From Aquibaculum arenosum (GTDB lineage Bacteria; Pseudomonadota; Alphaproteobacteria; Kiloniellales; DSM-21159): DNA of 64,000 nt. The notes under the pieces were generated by a model. The model was not told where the DNA came from and ran no database searches. It was given only the letters and a program-made list of their open reading frames with translations. Positions 27,596 to 36,626 of the stretch are shown here, piece by piece (position 1 is the first letter of the stretch; each line of letters begins with the position of its first letter). Location: NCBI RefSeq assembly GCF_029222965.1, contig NZ_JARHUD010000002.1, forward strand, positions 186,001 through 250,000. The letters run 5' to 3'. The translations under genes and the position numbers were made by a program.

Positions 27596-29268
27596 GCGCC
27601 ACAACCGCCGGCACGGGCGCCACCCGGAAGACCAACCACGACCGCATGCCAATGATCGTGGCCAGCCTTCTGGTCGGCGTGCCTCTGCTGCTGTTCATCG
27701 TCTATCCCCTGGCCTTCATTCTGGGCCGCAGCTTTTCGACGCCGGAGGGCTTCGGGTTCGACAACTATCTGTCGATGCTCACCACCTCCCGCTTCCAGGG
27801 CATCCTCTACAACTCCTTCGAGGTCACGCTGGTTTCGACGGCCTTTGCCGTGATCATGGCCTATGCCTTCGCCTACGCGGTGCAGCGCACCTTGATGCCG
27901 GGCAAGAACGTGCTTCGCATTGTTGCACTCATCCCGCTGTTCGCCCCTTCTCTGGTGCAGGCGCAGGGCCTGGTGCTGCTGTTCGGGCGCAACGGCCTGA
28001 TCAACCGCACCTTCGGCACCGACATCGACATATACGGCTATTGGGGGATCGTCATCTCGATGGTCCTCTACGTCTTCCCCTATGCCTTCCTGATCCTCTC
28101 CACCGCACTGGCCGTGACCGACTCACGGCTTTACGAGTCCGCCAAGATGCTGGGCGCGGGCCCCTGGCGCACCTTCCGGACCGTGACACTGCCGTCCACC
28201 AAGTACGGTCTGGCCGCATCGGTCTTCGTCTGCTTCACCCTGGTGATCACCGATTTCGGCAACCCCATGGTGATCGGCGCGAACTACAACGTGCTCGCGA
28301 CCGAGGTGTATAACCAGGTCATAGGCCAGGCAAACTTCGAACGCGGCACGGTGATCGGCATGGTGCTGCTGGTACCCGCCGCCGTGGCCGCGATCCTGGA
28401 GAAGTATATCAGCCGGCGGCAGTATTCCCTGGTCTCTGACCAGTCCCGCCCGCTGGTCATCGTGCCCGACCGGGTACGCGACCTCGCGTTTGCCGGCATC
28501 TCCGCCTTCATCGCCCTGATGATCCTCTCGATCGTCGCCGTGGTGATCTTCGCCAGCTTCGTACACCTCTGGCCCTACAACATGACCATGTCGCTGCGGC
28601 ACTATGCCTTCGATGTGCAGAACGGCATCGAACCGCTGTGGAACTCGATCTACATCTCGCTCATGGCGGCCGGGCTTGGCGTGGTGGTGGTGACGGCTTC
28701 GGCCTATGTGATCGAAAAGTTCAAGTCGCCGGTCACGCGGCCGCTCTACTTCCTGTCGATCCTGCCCGCCGCCGTACCGGGCATGGTGCTGGGCCTGGGC
28801 TACATCCTGGCCTTCAACAACCCGTCGAACCCAGTCTACCTGATCTACGGCACACTCATCATCATCGCGATCGCCAACGTCTACTACTACCATGCGCAAG
28901 GCTTCCTGATCGCCTCCACCTCGATGAAGCAAATCAGCGGCACTTTCGATGAAGCCTCGGCGACGCTGGGCGGCACCCGGGTGCAAACCCTGCGCAAAGT
29001 CACCCTGCCGCTGATCGCACCGACGCTTATCGGGGTGGCCGTGTTCTTCTTCATGCGCTCGATGGTCACGCTGTCGGCCGTGATCTTCCTGATCACACCG
29101 CAGACCCAGGTTGCCGCCGTCTCGGTGCTGCTCCTGGAAGACCGTGGCGCGACAAATCAGGCCGCAGCCTTCTCGGTCTGCATCATGGCAACCGTGGTTG
29201 GCTTCCTGCTGCTGGTGCGCCTGCTGCTGCGGCTTGCAGGGATCAAGAACGTGAGCTTGATCCGCTAA
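27586..29268 (+). CDS. Fused ABC transporter permease (two FbpB/PhnU-like halves)
   Basis: 560-residue inner-membrane protein with about 12 transmembrane helices. It is built from two binding-protein-dependent transport permease halves in one chain. The EAA-type coupling loops are in the first half near ESAKMLGAGPWRTFRTVTLPS and in the second near EASATLGGTRVQTLRKVTLPL. One chain therefore supplies the whole channel, as in FbpB and the putative aminoethylphosphonate permeases. It begins inside the ATPase gene (ATG 27586) and ends the operon; no strong terminator follows, only a weak 5-bp GC hairpin at 29321-29334. Confidence 0.92.
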   Translation: MAVSATTAGTGATRKTNHDRMPMIVASLLVGVPLLLFIVYPLAFILGRSFSTPEGFGFDNYLSMLTTSRFQGILYNSFEVTLVSTAFAVIMAYAFAYAVQRTLMPGKNVLRIVALIPLFAPSLVQAQGLVLLFGRNGLINRTFGTDIDIYGYWGIVISMVLYVFPYAFLILSTALAVTDSRLYESAKMLGAGPWRTFRTVTLPSTKYGLAASVFVCFTLVITDFGNPMVIGANYNVLATEVYNQVIGQANFERGTVIGMVLLVPAAVAAILEKYISRRQYSLVSDQSRPLVIVPDRVRDLAFAGISAFIALMILSIVAVVIFASFVHLWPYNMTMSLRHYAFDVQNGIEPLWNSIYISLMAAGLGVVVVTASAYVIEKFKSPVTRPLYFLSILPAAVPGMVLGLGYILAFNNPSNPVYLIYGTLIIIAIANVYYYHAQGFLIASTSMKQISGTFDEASATLGGTRVQTLRKVTLPLIAPTLIGVAVFFFMRSMVTLSAVIFLITPQTQVAAVSVLLLEDRGATNQAAAFSVCIMATVVGFLLLVRLLLRLAGIKNVSLIR

Positions 29269-29436
29269 ACTCTTGCTTCGGGAGACCTCCTCGCCCTCTA
29301 CCTCTCGGAAAGCGCTTGTCGCCCCGACGGGGGCTCCACTACCCTTGCGGCTGAATTTGCCCGCGATTCCGGGGAACGCTGCGGCACGCCTGCGGGTTGA
29401 TGCAGGGATCGGGTTGAGAGCGAGAGGGAGATGAGC

Positions 29437-30555
29437 ATGCATCGGCCTGCCGGATGGGAGCGACGCGCCAAGGGAATGGCGCTGCCATTTCTGGCGCTTT
29501 CCGGCATGCTGGTGTTAAGCGCCTGCGAAACTTTCCAGAGCGCGCCGAGCGACCCGGCACAGAGCGCACAGCCGCTGGGCCAAGGCTTGCCGCCGGCGCT
29601 GCAGGCGGCACGGCTCCTGCCCCCACCTGGCGAAGCGCCGCGCTCTCGCCTTTTGATCGAACCCGGTAGCAGCGGTGGTCAGCAGAGGCCTGAAGCCCCT
29701 GCCGCCAGCGAGCGGCAGCAGCCGATACCCGCCGCGCCACCGGCGCGCAGGGACGAGCCCAGCACCACTGCGTCGCCTCCTGCGCCCCGCAATGCCTCGG
29801 ATGCGGGTGCTCCAACGCCTGAGCAGGACGCTGCCGTGCCGCCAGTGCCTCCCACACGGCCCCGGGGTTTGCTGCCGGAAGAGACAGAGACGCAAGCCGC
29901 GACGGAAGCACCAGAGGCATCGCAAACGCCGAGCGAGCCCACAGCGCCGAGTGAACCCTCAGCTGAACCGGCGCGTGATGTGGGCAAGCCCGAGGAGCAG
30001 CCCTCGGAGCCCACAGAGGCCCCGGCTGATCCTACGCCCGAACCGCGGGCACGGCCGGAGCAGGACGCATCAGCGCAAGCACCGCAAGAAGAACCAACCG
30101 CCGAGCAGGCTGACCCTGAAAGCACCGCTGCGCCCGCGGCCAGCGCACTACCCAGCGCGCCAGAAGAGCAGGAGATCGATCTCGATACCTTTGAGGAAGA
30201 AGAGCGCCCCGTTCAGCAGGCCGCCCTGCCCTCGCCTGCTCTCGCCGAAGGGGTACGGCTGGAGTTCGAAAGCGGCTCCTCTGATCTCACCCGAGCGATG
30301 GAAGATCGCCTGTTGGCGCTCGCGCAGCAACTGCGCGAAGAGGAAGGCCAGCGCCTGCGCTTGGAGGCCTATGCGGCAAACTATGACCAGGACATGAGCG
30401 GCTCGCGGCGCCTGTCCCTTTCCAGGGCACTGGCCGTGCGCGCCTTCTTACTCGATCAGGGCATCCGCTCTACCCGGATGGACGTGCGCGCCATCGGGCG
30501 CAGCGCAAGCGGTCAGCCGGCGGATCGCGTCGACATTCTGCCTGCAGAGCGTTGA
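29437..30555 (+). CDS. OmpA-like lipoprotein with a long low-complexity linker
   Basis: 372-residue predicted lipoprotein. The signal MALPFLALSGMLVLSAC ends in a lipobox (cysteine at about residue 30). ATG 29437 is preferred over ATG 29431 because the GAGGGAG site abuts the latter. Residues of about 40-265 are a disordered Pro/Ala/Glu/Ser-rich linker. The C-terminal 105 residues are OmpA-like (RLEFESGSSDLTRAMEDRL, SLSRALAVRAFLLDQGIR), but the peptidoglycan-binding GHTD is replaced by AYAAN and NRRVE by DRVDI. Binding may therefore be lost or altered. It precedes the MotA/MotB-like genes and may be part of the same envelope complex. Confidence 0.78.
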   Translation: MHRPAGWERRAKGMALPFLALSGMLVLSACETFQSAPSDPAQSAQPLGQGLPPALQAARLLPPPGEAPRSRLLIEPGSSGGQQRPEAPAASERQQPIPAAPPARRDEPSTTASPPAPRNASDAGAPTPEQDAAVPPVPPTRPRGLLPEETETQAATEAPEASQTPSEPTAPSEPSAEPARDVGKPEEQPSEPTEAPADPTPEPRARPEQDASAQAPQEEPTAEQADPESTAAPAASALPSAPEEQEIDLDTFEEEERPVQQAALPSPALAEGVRLEFESGSSDLTRAMEDRLLALAQQLREEEGQRLRLEAYAANYDQDMSGSRRLSLSRALAVRAFLLDQGIRSTRMDVRAIGRSASGQPADRVDILPAER

Positions 30556-30659
30556 AAAACAGCAGAATCTGCGTGCAACCGATGGATCGGCAATTTCCTC
30601 ACGGGGACAACTGCACTAGGCTGCGCTTGCGCCGATCGATTAAGAGAACAGTCTAAGCA

Positions 30660-31817
30660 ATGACGCGTCCCCAAATTTACCTCATCCGCATGGGCATCTT
30701 TCTCGCCCTTGTGCTGGCCGCCGGCGCTGCGCTCTACCCGCAGTTGGCGGATGCCTTCTTCGCCAATGCGGTCCTGAACGGGATGATCCTCGGGGTCCTG
30801 GTTCTGGGAATAATCTACTCCTTTCGTCAGGTGTTCCTGCTGCGGCGAGAGATTGCGTTCCTTGCGCAGTTGAAACGCGAAAGCAGTGGCGGGCTGATCT
30901 TTCCCGGTCAGATGACCCAACTCGAAGCGCCGCGCCTGCTCGGTCCGATGGCGCGCATGCTACGCGAGCGCAAGGGACGTATCACCCTTTCCGCCATGGC
31001 GATGCGCACCCTGCAGGACGGCATCCGCCTGCGCATCGACGAAAGCCACGATATTTCCCGCTATCTGATTGGTCTGCTGATCTTCCTTGGCCTGCTGGGC
31101 ACCTTCTGGGGTCTGGTGGAGACGGTGAATGCCGTGGGCGAGACCATCGGCGCGCTCTCGCTGGGCGATGGTGATGCCGCCGCCTTGTTCGGGGACCTGC
31201 AGCGCGGGCTGCAGCAGCCGCTGGGCGGCATGGGCACGGCATTCTCCTCCTCGCTTTTCGGTCTCGCCGGCTCCCTTGTCCTGGGCTTTCTGGAACTACA
31301 GTCAGGCCAGGCGCACAACCGCTTCATGAACGAGATGGAGGAATGGCTCTCGGGCATGACCCGGATCGGCGGCAGCAGCTTCGGCGGCGGCGAAGGCGAA
31401 GCATCGGTGCCGGCCTACCTGCAGGCGTTGCTGGAGCAGACGGCCGACAGTCTGGAAAACCTCCAGAACACCATTCAGCGCGGCGAGGAGGATAAGCAGA
31501 CCGCAAATCGCAACCTGGCCACCCTGACCGAGCGCCTGACGCTGCTGACCGATCAGATGCGCACGGAACAGGAGGTCTTGCGCAAGCTGGCGGAAACCCA
31601 CGCCGCTATCCGCCCGCTCCTGGCACAGCTCTCGGAATCGCAGATGTCGAACGGCGGGATGGACGATGCCACCCGCGACCACATCCGCAACATCGACATG
31701 CACCTGAGCCGCATGGCCAACGAGATGCGCGGGGGCCGTGAACAGACTGTGGAACAGATCCGCAGCGAGATACGCCTGCTGGCGCGCACCATCGCCGCTT
31801 TGGCGGAAGAAGGCTGA
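30660..31817 (+). CDS. MotA/TolQ/ExbB-like proton-channel protein with a coiled-coil tail
   Basis: 385-residue inner-membrane protein with four predicted helices (about 9-27, 40-60, 134-160 and 190-213). The ion-channel signature is in helices 3-4 (LGLLGTFWGLVETVNA and GTAFSSSLFGLAGSLVLGF), as in MotA/TolQ/ExbB. A cytoplasmic loop lies between helices 2 and 3, and residues 230-385 form a cytoplasmic helical tail with heptad character. With the next gene it should form a proton-driven stator. Neither flagellar genes nor TolR/TolA/TonB lie nearby, so what it drives is unknown. The sigma/start signals upstream of ATG 30660 are weak. Confidence 0.85.
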   Translation: MTRPQIYLIRMGIFLALVLAAGAALYPQLADAFFANAVLNGMILGVLVLGIIYSFRQVFLLRREIAFLAQLKRESSGGLIFPGQMTQLEAPRLLGPMARMLRERKGRITLSAMAMRTLQDGIRLRIDESHDISRYLIGLLIFLGLLGTFWGLVETVNAVGETIGALSLGDGDAAALFGDLQRGLQQPLGGMGTAFSSSLFGLAGSLVLGFLELQSGQAHNRFMNEMEEWLSGMTRIGGSSFGGGEGEASVPAYLQALLEQTADSLENLQNTIQRGEEDKQTANRNLATLTERLTLLTDQMRTEQEVLRKLAETHAAIRPLLAQLSESQMSNGGMDDATRDHIRNIDMHLSRMANEMRGGREQTVEQIRSEIRLLARTIAALAEEG

Positions 31818-31835
31818 GGCCGGACCCAGCACCCC

Positions 31836-33623
31836 ATGTACTCGCTCAACCGCACCGGTCGCACTCGCTCCACCAACATCTGGCCCGGCTTCGTCGACGG
31901 GCTGGCGACGCTGCTGCTGGTGGTGATTTTCGTGCTGATGGTCTTTGTGATTGCGCAGTACTATCTGTCCGTCGCGCTCAGCGGACGAGACGAGCGCCTG
32001 GCCCGGCTTGACCAACAAATCGCCGAACTCAGCGAACTCCTGGCCCTGGAGCGCGAAACCACCACCGAGCTACGCAGCACGCTCGACAGCCTGACGAGCG
32101 AACTGCAGGATTCCATGGCCCTGCGCGAAACGCTGGTGCAGGAACTGGCGCGGGTGGAGGATCAGCGCGATTCCCTGGCTTCGCAGCTTTCCGCCCTGGC
32201 GGAGGAACACGAGGCCGTGGAGGAAGAACTGCTCGCTGTCACGGAAAGTCGCGAGCAGCTGCGTGAGGACCTGATGCTGGCGGAAGATCGCGGCGACAGC
32301 CTCGACCAGGCGCTGCTCGAGGCCGAGAACACCATCGAAGCCGATCGCGAGACCATTCAGGTTCAGCTGGCGGAACTGGCGCTGATGCGTGATCTGCGCA
32401 ACGAGCTCGAGCAGCAGATCGCCGACCGGGAAAACGACCTGCGGGCCACGGAGGCCCTGCTGGCCGAAAGCCGTGCCGCACTCGAGGACCTGGAGCGACA
32501 GGTGGCCGAACGCGAAGCAGTTCTGGCCAGCACCCGTGAAGAGCTGGAGCGCAGCGAAACGGACCTGTCGGAGACCCGCGCCGCCCTGGCGGAAAGCGAG
32601 GAACTGGCGACCCGGCAATCCGAGGAAATTGCAGCCCAGGCCGAAGCCCTGGAAGCCCGCGCGGATGAGATCCAGCTCACCCGCACGACCCTGGAGCGGA
32701 TGGAAGAAATACTGGCTGCGCGCGAAGCCATGCTGGCCGAACAAGAGGAAAGCCTCGAGGCTCGCACAGAAGAACTAGCCTTGAGCGAGGAAACCCTCTC
32801 CCGGGTGCGCGAACAGATCGCCGAGCGTGACCGGCGGATCGATGAGTTGGAAGCGCAACTGGCGCAGATGGACGAAAGCGAGCGCGAGCGGCTGGACGAG
32901 CTGCGGACATTGCGCGCGGCCCGCGACGCCCTGATGCAACGCCTGCAGGACCGTGGGCGCCAGGTGGAGTCGGAATCGGAACTTGCTGCCGAGGCGCAGC
33001 AGCGCGTTGAACTGCTCAACAGCCAGATCGACGCCTTGCGCCGGCAGCTTGCCGCCCTGCAAAGTGCCCTGGAGGCCACCGAAGAACGCGAGCGCGAGCA
33101 GCAAGTGCAGATCGCGGATCTCGGGCGCCGGCTCAACATGGCCCTGGCCAGTCGGGTGCAGGAACTGGCGCGCTATCGCTCCGAGTTCTTTGGGCGCCTA
33201 CGGGAGATCCTTGGCGACGACAATCCGAACGTCCGGATTGTCGGCGACCGCTTCGTCTTCCAGGCCGAGGTGCTCTTCCCCAGCGGCTCGGACGCCTTGC
33301 AGGCCGAGGGGCGGGCGCAGATCCGACAACTGGCGAGCCTGCTGCGAGACATCGCCGAACAGATTCCCGAAGACATTGACTGGGTTCTTCGGGTCGACGG
33401 CCACACCGACCGCCGACCAATCTCGACTCCGCTCTTCCCCTCGAACTGGGAGCTGTCGAGCGCACGGGCGATCTCGGTCGTGCGGCTCTTGATCCAGGAA
33501 GGAATCCCACCCAACCGCCTCGTGGCCGCCGGCTTCGGCGAGTACCAGCCGCTCGATCCGAGCGACAGCGAGACGGCCTTCCAACGCAACCGGCGCATCG
33601 AGCTCAAGCTGACCGAACGCTGA
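31836..33623 (+). CDS. MotB-like stator protein with a very long coiled coil and an OmpA domain
   Basis: 595-residue inner-membrane protein starting 18 nt after the MotA-like gene. The segment NIWPGFVDGLATLLLVVIFVLM carries the MotB-type transmembrane helix with the likely proton-carrying D21. Residues of about 48-450 are an almost unbroken coiled coil of Glu/Leu/Arg heptads (roughly 400 residues), far longer than the 100-150-residue plug/linker of MotB. The last 130 residues are an OmpA peptidoglycan-binding domain (VLFPSGSDAL, VDGHTDRRPI, RNRRIELKL) with the key Asp and Arg residues intact. The pair is thus a peptidoglycan-anchored proton channel of unknown output. Confidence 0.85.
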   Translation: MYSLNRTGRTRSTNIWPGFVDGLATLLLVVIFVLMVFVIAQYYLSVALSGRDERLARLDQQIAELSELLALERETTTELRSTLDSLTSELQDSMALRETLVQELARVEDQRDSLASQLSALAEEHEAVEEELLAVTESREQLREDLMLAEDRGDSLDQALLEAENTIEADRETIQVQLAELALMRDLRNELEQQIADRENDLRATEALLAESRAALEDLERQVAEREAVLASTREELERSETDLSETRAALAESEELATRQSEEIAAQAEALEARADEIQLTRTTLERMEEILAAREAMLAEQEESLEARTEELALSEETLSRVREQIAERDRRIDELEAQLAQMDESERERLDELRTLRAARDALMQRLQDRGRQVESESELAAEAQQRVELLNSQIDALRRQLAALQSALEATEEREREQQVQIADLGRRLNMALASRVQELARYRSEFFGRLREILGDDNPNVRIVGDRFVFQAEVLFPSGSDALQAEGRAQIRQLASLLRDIAEQIPEDIDWVLRVDGHTDRRPISTPLFPSNWELSSARAISVVRLLIQEGIPPNRLVAAGFGEYQPLDPSDSETAFQRNRRIELKLTER

Positions 33624-33645
33624 TCAATTCAAGGGGGTGCCGACC

Positions 33646-34134
33646 ATGACTCTGATCCGCCGCTGCAAGGCGACGCTCGTGGCCGGCATCGCGCTCTTCT
33701 TCACGCTGGTTGCCTTCGGCAACATCACCGACTACGGCAGCAATTTCGCCTTCGTGCAGCATGTGCTCTCGATGGATACGATCTTTTCGGATTCCGCCCT
33801 CTCTTGGCGAGCTCTCACCAGTCCAGCGATCCATCATGCGGCCTACGCCTTGATCATCGCCTGGCAGACGGTGACGGCCCTGCTCTGCTGGTACGGTGCC
33901 TACCGGCTTTGGGAGGCCAGCGATGATGGTATTGCCTTCGCCCAGGCTCGGCCCACGGCAGTGCTGGGCCTGACCGCGGGCTTCCTGCTTTATGCCGTGG
34001 GCTTCATGACCATCGGCGGCGAGTGGTTCGCCATGTGGCAGTCGGACACCTGGAACGGCCAGAGTGCCGCCGCGCGCTTTCTACTGATGATCGGGATCGT
34101 GCTGCTTGCCGTGCTTGCCCGGGAAGAGGCCTGA
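33646..34134 (+). CDS. DUF2165 small integral membrane protein
   Basis: 162-residue protein with four predicted transmembrane helices (about 10-28, 61-82, 100-122 and 140-158). The TLVAGIALFFTLVAFGNITDYGSNFAFVQHVLSMDT motif region and the GGEWFAMWQS segment are characteristic of DUF2165. No function is established for the family. I start at ATG 33646 with AAGGGGG upstream; a GTG at 33637 is in frame. It follows the MotB-like gene by 22 nt and could be part of the same transcript. Confidence 0.85.
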   Translation: MTLIRRCKATLVAGIALFFTLVAFGNITDYGSNFAFVQHVLSMDTIFSDSALSWRALTSPAIHHAAYALIIAWQTVTALLCWYGAYRLWEASDDGIAFAQARPTAVLGLTAGFLLYAVGFMTIGGEWFAMWQSDTWNGQSAAARFLLMIGIVLLAVLAREEA

Positions 34135-34142
34135 TCGCGCGG

Positions 34143-35057
34143 TCAACGAGGAGCGCGGCGCACCACCACCAACGCAACCCCCAGGACGGCAACGGCCATG
34201 CCGGCCAGGGCCAGCGGGCCCATCCGGTCGCCGAAGAGGATCCAGGCGGAGGTCGCGGTGGCCGGGGGCACGAGATAGAAGAGGCTGGCGGTGCGCGCCG
34301 CCTCGCCCAGTCGGATCAGCAGCATCAGCAGGCTGACCGCACCCAGCGACAGCACCAGGGTCAGCCATCCCAGCGCAAAGAGAAAATCACCCGTCCACTG
34401 GATCCGGTTGGTCTCGAAGACAAAGGCCACCACGCCGGTGACCAGGCCGGCCGCGGCGTACTGCACCAGGGCACCGCTCCAGAGGTGGACCTGACCGCAA
34501 AAGCGCTTCTGATAAACGACGCCCAGCGTCATGCCGAGCAGCGCACCCAGCGAGAAGACGATGGCCCAAAGGTCGAAGCCCTCGAAGACGCTCCCGCTGC
34601 CCGCCGGTGCCAGCTTCTCCGCCAGCACCAACGTCACCCCCATCAGGCCGAGCAGAAGGCCGAGCACCTGGCGCAGGGTCACCCGCTCGCCCAGCAACGG
34701 CCCGACGAGTACGGCCGTCAGGAGCGGCTGCAGACTGACGATCAGTGCCGAATAGGCCGCCGGCAGCCCCCGAGCCATGCCGCCGAAGGCGCCGCCAAGA
34801 TAGATCGCATGGACGAGGAACCCCACCACTGCGATATGGAAGACCTGGGTTTTCGACTCGAACTGCAATGCCCGGAAGAACAACAGTGGCGGCAGGAGCA
34901 GTGCCACGGTCAACGCGAAGCGCAGGGTTAGGAAGGTGAAGGGCTCCGCATAGGGCAGCCCCCAGATCGCGCCGATGAAGCCGGTCGACCAAAGCAGCAC
35001 GAAGACCGCCGGCATGCAGAAGAGGAGAGCGCGCTGAAGGGCTGCAGGCACGGGCAC
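34143..35057 (-). CDS. EamA/DMT-family membrane transporter
   Basis: 304-residue drug/metabolite-superfamily protein with two EamA repeats and about ten helices. Recognisable elements are LLWSTGFIGAIWGLPYAEPFTFLTLRF near the start and the repeat ends VGPLLGERVTLRQVLGLLLGLMGVTLV and LFGDRMGPLALAGMAVAVLGVALV. These are usually exporters of amino acids or other small metabolites; the substrate is unknown. The start is GTG at 35055-35057. It converges on DUF2165 with 8 nt between the stops. Confidence 0.88.
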   Translation of the reverse strand: MPVPAALQRALLFCMPAVFVLLWSTGFIGAIWGLPYAEPFTFLTLRFALTVALLLPPLLFFRALQFESKTQVFHIAVVGFLVHAIYLGGAFGGMARGLPAAYSALIVSLQPLLTAVLVGPLLGERVTLRQVLGLLLGLMGVTLVLAEKLAPAGSGSVFEGFDLWAIVFSLGALLGMTLGVVYQKRFCGQVHLWSGALVQYAAAGLVTGVVAFVFETNRIQWTGDFLFALGWLTLVLSLGAVSLLMLLIRLGEAARTASLFYLVPPATATSAWILFGDRMGPLALAGMAVAVLGVALVVVRRAPR

Positions 35058-35114
35058 CTGACCTGTGGCAGGAAAAGAGAGGCTGCGCTCGGCGGGGCCG
35101 GGTAAGCCGGCCCG

Positions 35115-36575
35115 CTAACCGCCGAGCTTACGCTTGAGGATCTGGTTCACGGTTCCCGGGTTCGCCTTGCCCTGGCTGGCTTTCATCACTTGGCCCACGA
35201 ACCAGCCGATGACCTTGGGATTGGCGCCGCTGCTATACTGCTCCACCTGGCCCGGGTTGTCGGCGATCACCTTGTCGACGATGGCCTCGATGGCGCCCTC
35301 GTCGGTGATCTGCTTCAGCCCCTTCTCCTCGACTATGGTCGCGGCATCCTTGCCGCTCTCCCACATCGCCTCGAAGACTTCCTTGGCAAGGCGGGAGGAC
35401 ACCGTCCCATCGGCAATCAGATCGAGCAGGCCGCCCAGCTTCGCCGCATCCACGGGCGCGTCATCCAGATCCGTGCCCGAGGCGTTCAAGGCACCGAAGT
35501 AGTTCACCGTCACCCAGTTGGCCGCGAGCTTCGGGTCACGCTTGCCGCCGGCCAGCACGGACTCATAGAAGGCCGCATTGGCCTGCTCCGCGACGAGCAC
35601 GCCGGCGTCATAAATCGACAGTCCGTAGTCCTCCATGAAGCGGCGCTTTTTCTCGTCGGGCAGCTCCGGCAGCTCGGCCGCCAAGCCGTCCACAAACTCC
35701 TGTTCCAGCACCAGCGGCAAGAGGTCGGGGTCTGGGAAGTAGCGATAGTCGTGCGCCTCCTCCTTGCTGCGCATCGAACGACTCTCGCCCTTGCGTGCAT
35801 CGAAGAGGCGGGTTTCCTGCTCGATCACGCCGCCGGCCTCCAACACCTCTACCTGACGGCGGGCCTCGTATTCGATGGCCTGCTGGACGTAGCGGATGGA
35901 GTTTACGTTCTTGGTCTCGGTGCGCGTGCCGAGCGGCTCGCCGGGCCGGCGCATGGAGAGATTGACGTCACAGCGCAGGCTGCCCTCATCCATGTTGCCG
36001 TCGCAGGTGCCGAGGTAGCGCAGGATGGAGCGCAGCTTGTGGATATAGGCCCCGGCCTCTTCCGCGGAGCCGATGTCCGGCTTGGAGACGATCTCCATTA
36101 GGGCAACACCCGAACGGTTGAGATCGACGAAGGTGCGGCGCGGGTCCTGGTCGTGCATCGACTTGCCGGCATCCTGCTCCAGATGCAGGCGTTCGATGCC
36201 AATGTCCTTGGTGCTGCCGTCGGGCAGATCGATGGTCAGCACGCCCTCCCCCACGATCGGCTGCTGATACTGGCTGATCTGATAGCCCTGAGGCAGGTCG
36301 GGATAGAAGTAGTTCTTGCGCTCGAAAACCGAGGTCAGGTTGATCTTCGCTTTCAGGCCGAGCCCGGTCCGCACGGCCTGCGCCACGCACTCGCGGTTCA
36401 GCACGGGCAGCATGCCCGGCATGGCGGCATCAATCAGCGACACCTGAGAATTCGGCGTCGCACCGAAAGCCGTGGATGCGCCGGAAAAGAGCTTCGCATT
36501 GGAAATGACCTGGGCGTGGACCTCCAGCCCGATGACCATTTCCCACTTACCGGTCTCACCTTCGATCAGAGCCAT
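35115..36575 (-). CDS. gatB: Asp-tRNA(Asn)/Glu-tRNA(Gln) amidotransferase subunit B
   Basis: 486-residue kinase/transamidation subunit of GatCAB, which converts misacylated Glu-tRNA(Gln) and/or Asp-tRNA(Asn). The catalytic cradle ([18 protein letters not shown]-like [50 protein letters not shown]) and the C-terminal YqeY-like tail domain are present. The frame opens at a GTG at 36609-36611, but ATG 36573-36575 ([16 protein letters not shown]) gives the usual length; neither has a strong ribosome binding site. It is the last gene of gatC-gatA-gatB. Confidence 0.95.
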   Translation of the reverse strand: MALIEGETGKWEMVIGLEVHAQVISNAKLFSGASTAFGATPNSQVSLIDAAMPGMLPVLNRECVAQAVRTGLGLKAKINLTSVFERKNYFYPDLPQGYQISQYQQPIVGEGVLTIDLPDGSTKDIGIERLHLEQDAGKSMHDQDPRRTFVDLNRSGVALMEIVSKPDIGSAEEAGAYIHKLRSILRYLGTCDGNMDEGSLRCDVNLSMRRPGEPLGTRTETKNVNSIRYVQQAIEYEARRQVEVLEAGGVIEQETRLFDARKGESRSMRSKEEAHDYRYFPDPDLLPLVLEQEFVDGLAAELPELPDEKKRRFMEDYGLSIYDAGVLVAEQANAAFYESVLAGGKRDPKLAANWVTVNYFGALNASGTDLDDAPVDAAKLGGLLDLIADGTVSSRLAKEVFEAMWESGKDAATIVEEKGLKQITDEGAIEAIVDKVIADNPGQVEQYSSGANPKVIGWFVGQVMKASQGKANPGTVNQILKRKLGG

Positions 36576-36626
36576 GCCCGTCGCCCGTCCACTTGCTTCA
36601 TTCCGTGACACATTCTCATCGTTGGT

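Noticed and set aside
30660-33623. Zorya-type anti-phage defence system
   Set aside because: A ZorA/ZorB-like membrane pair is present, but there is no ZorC, ZorD or ZorE (helicase/nuclease) nearby; the next gene is DUF2165. A housekeeping envelope motor fits better.
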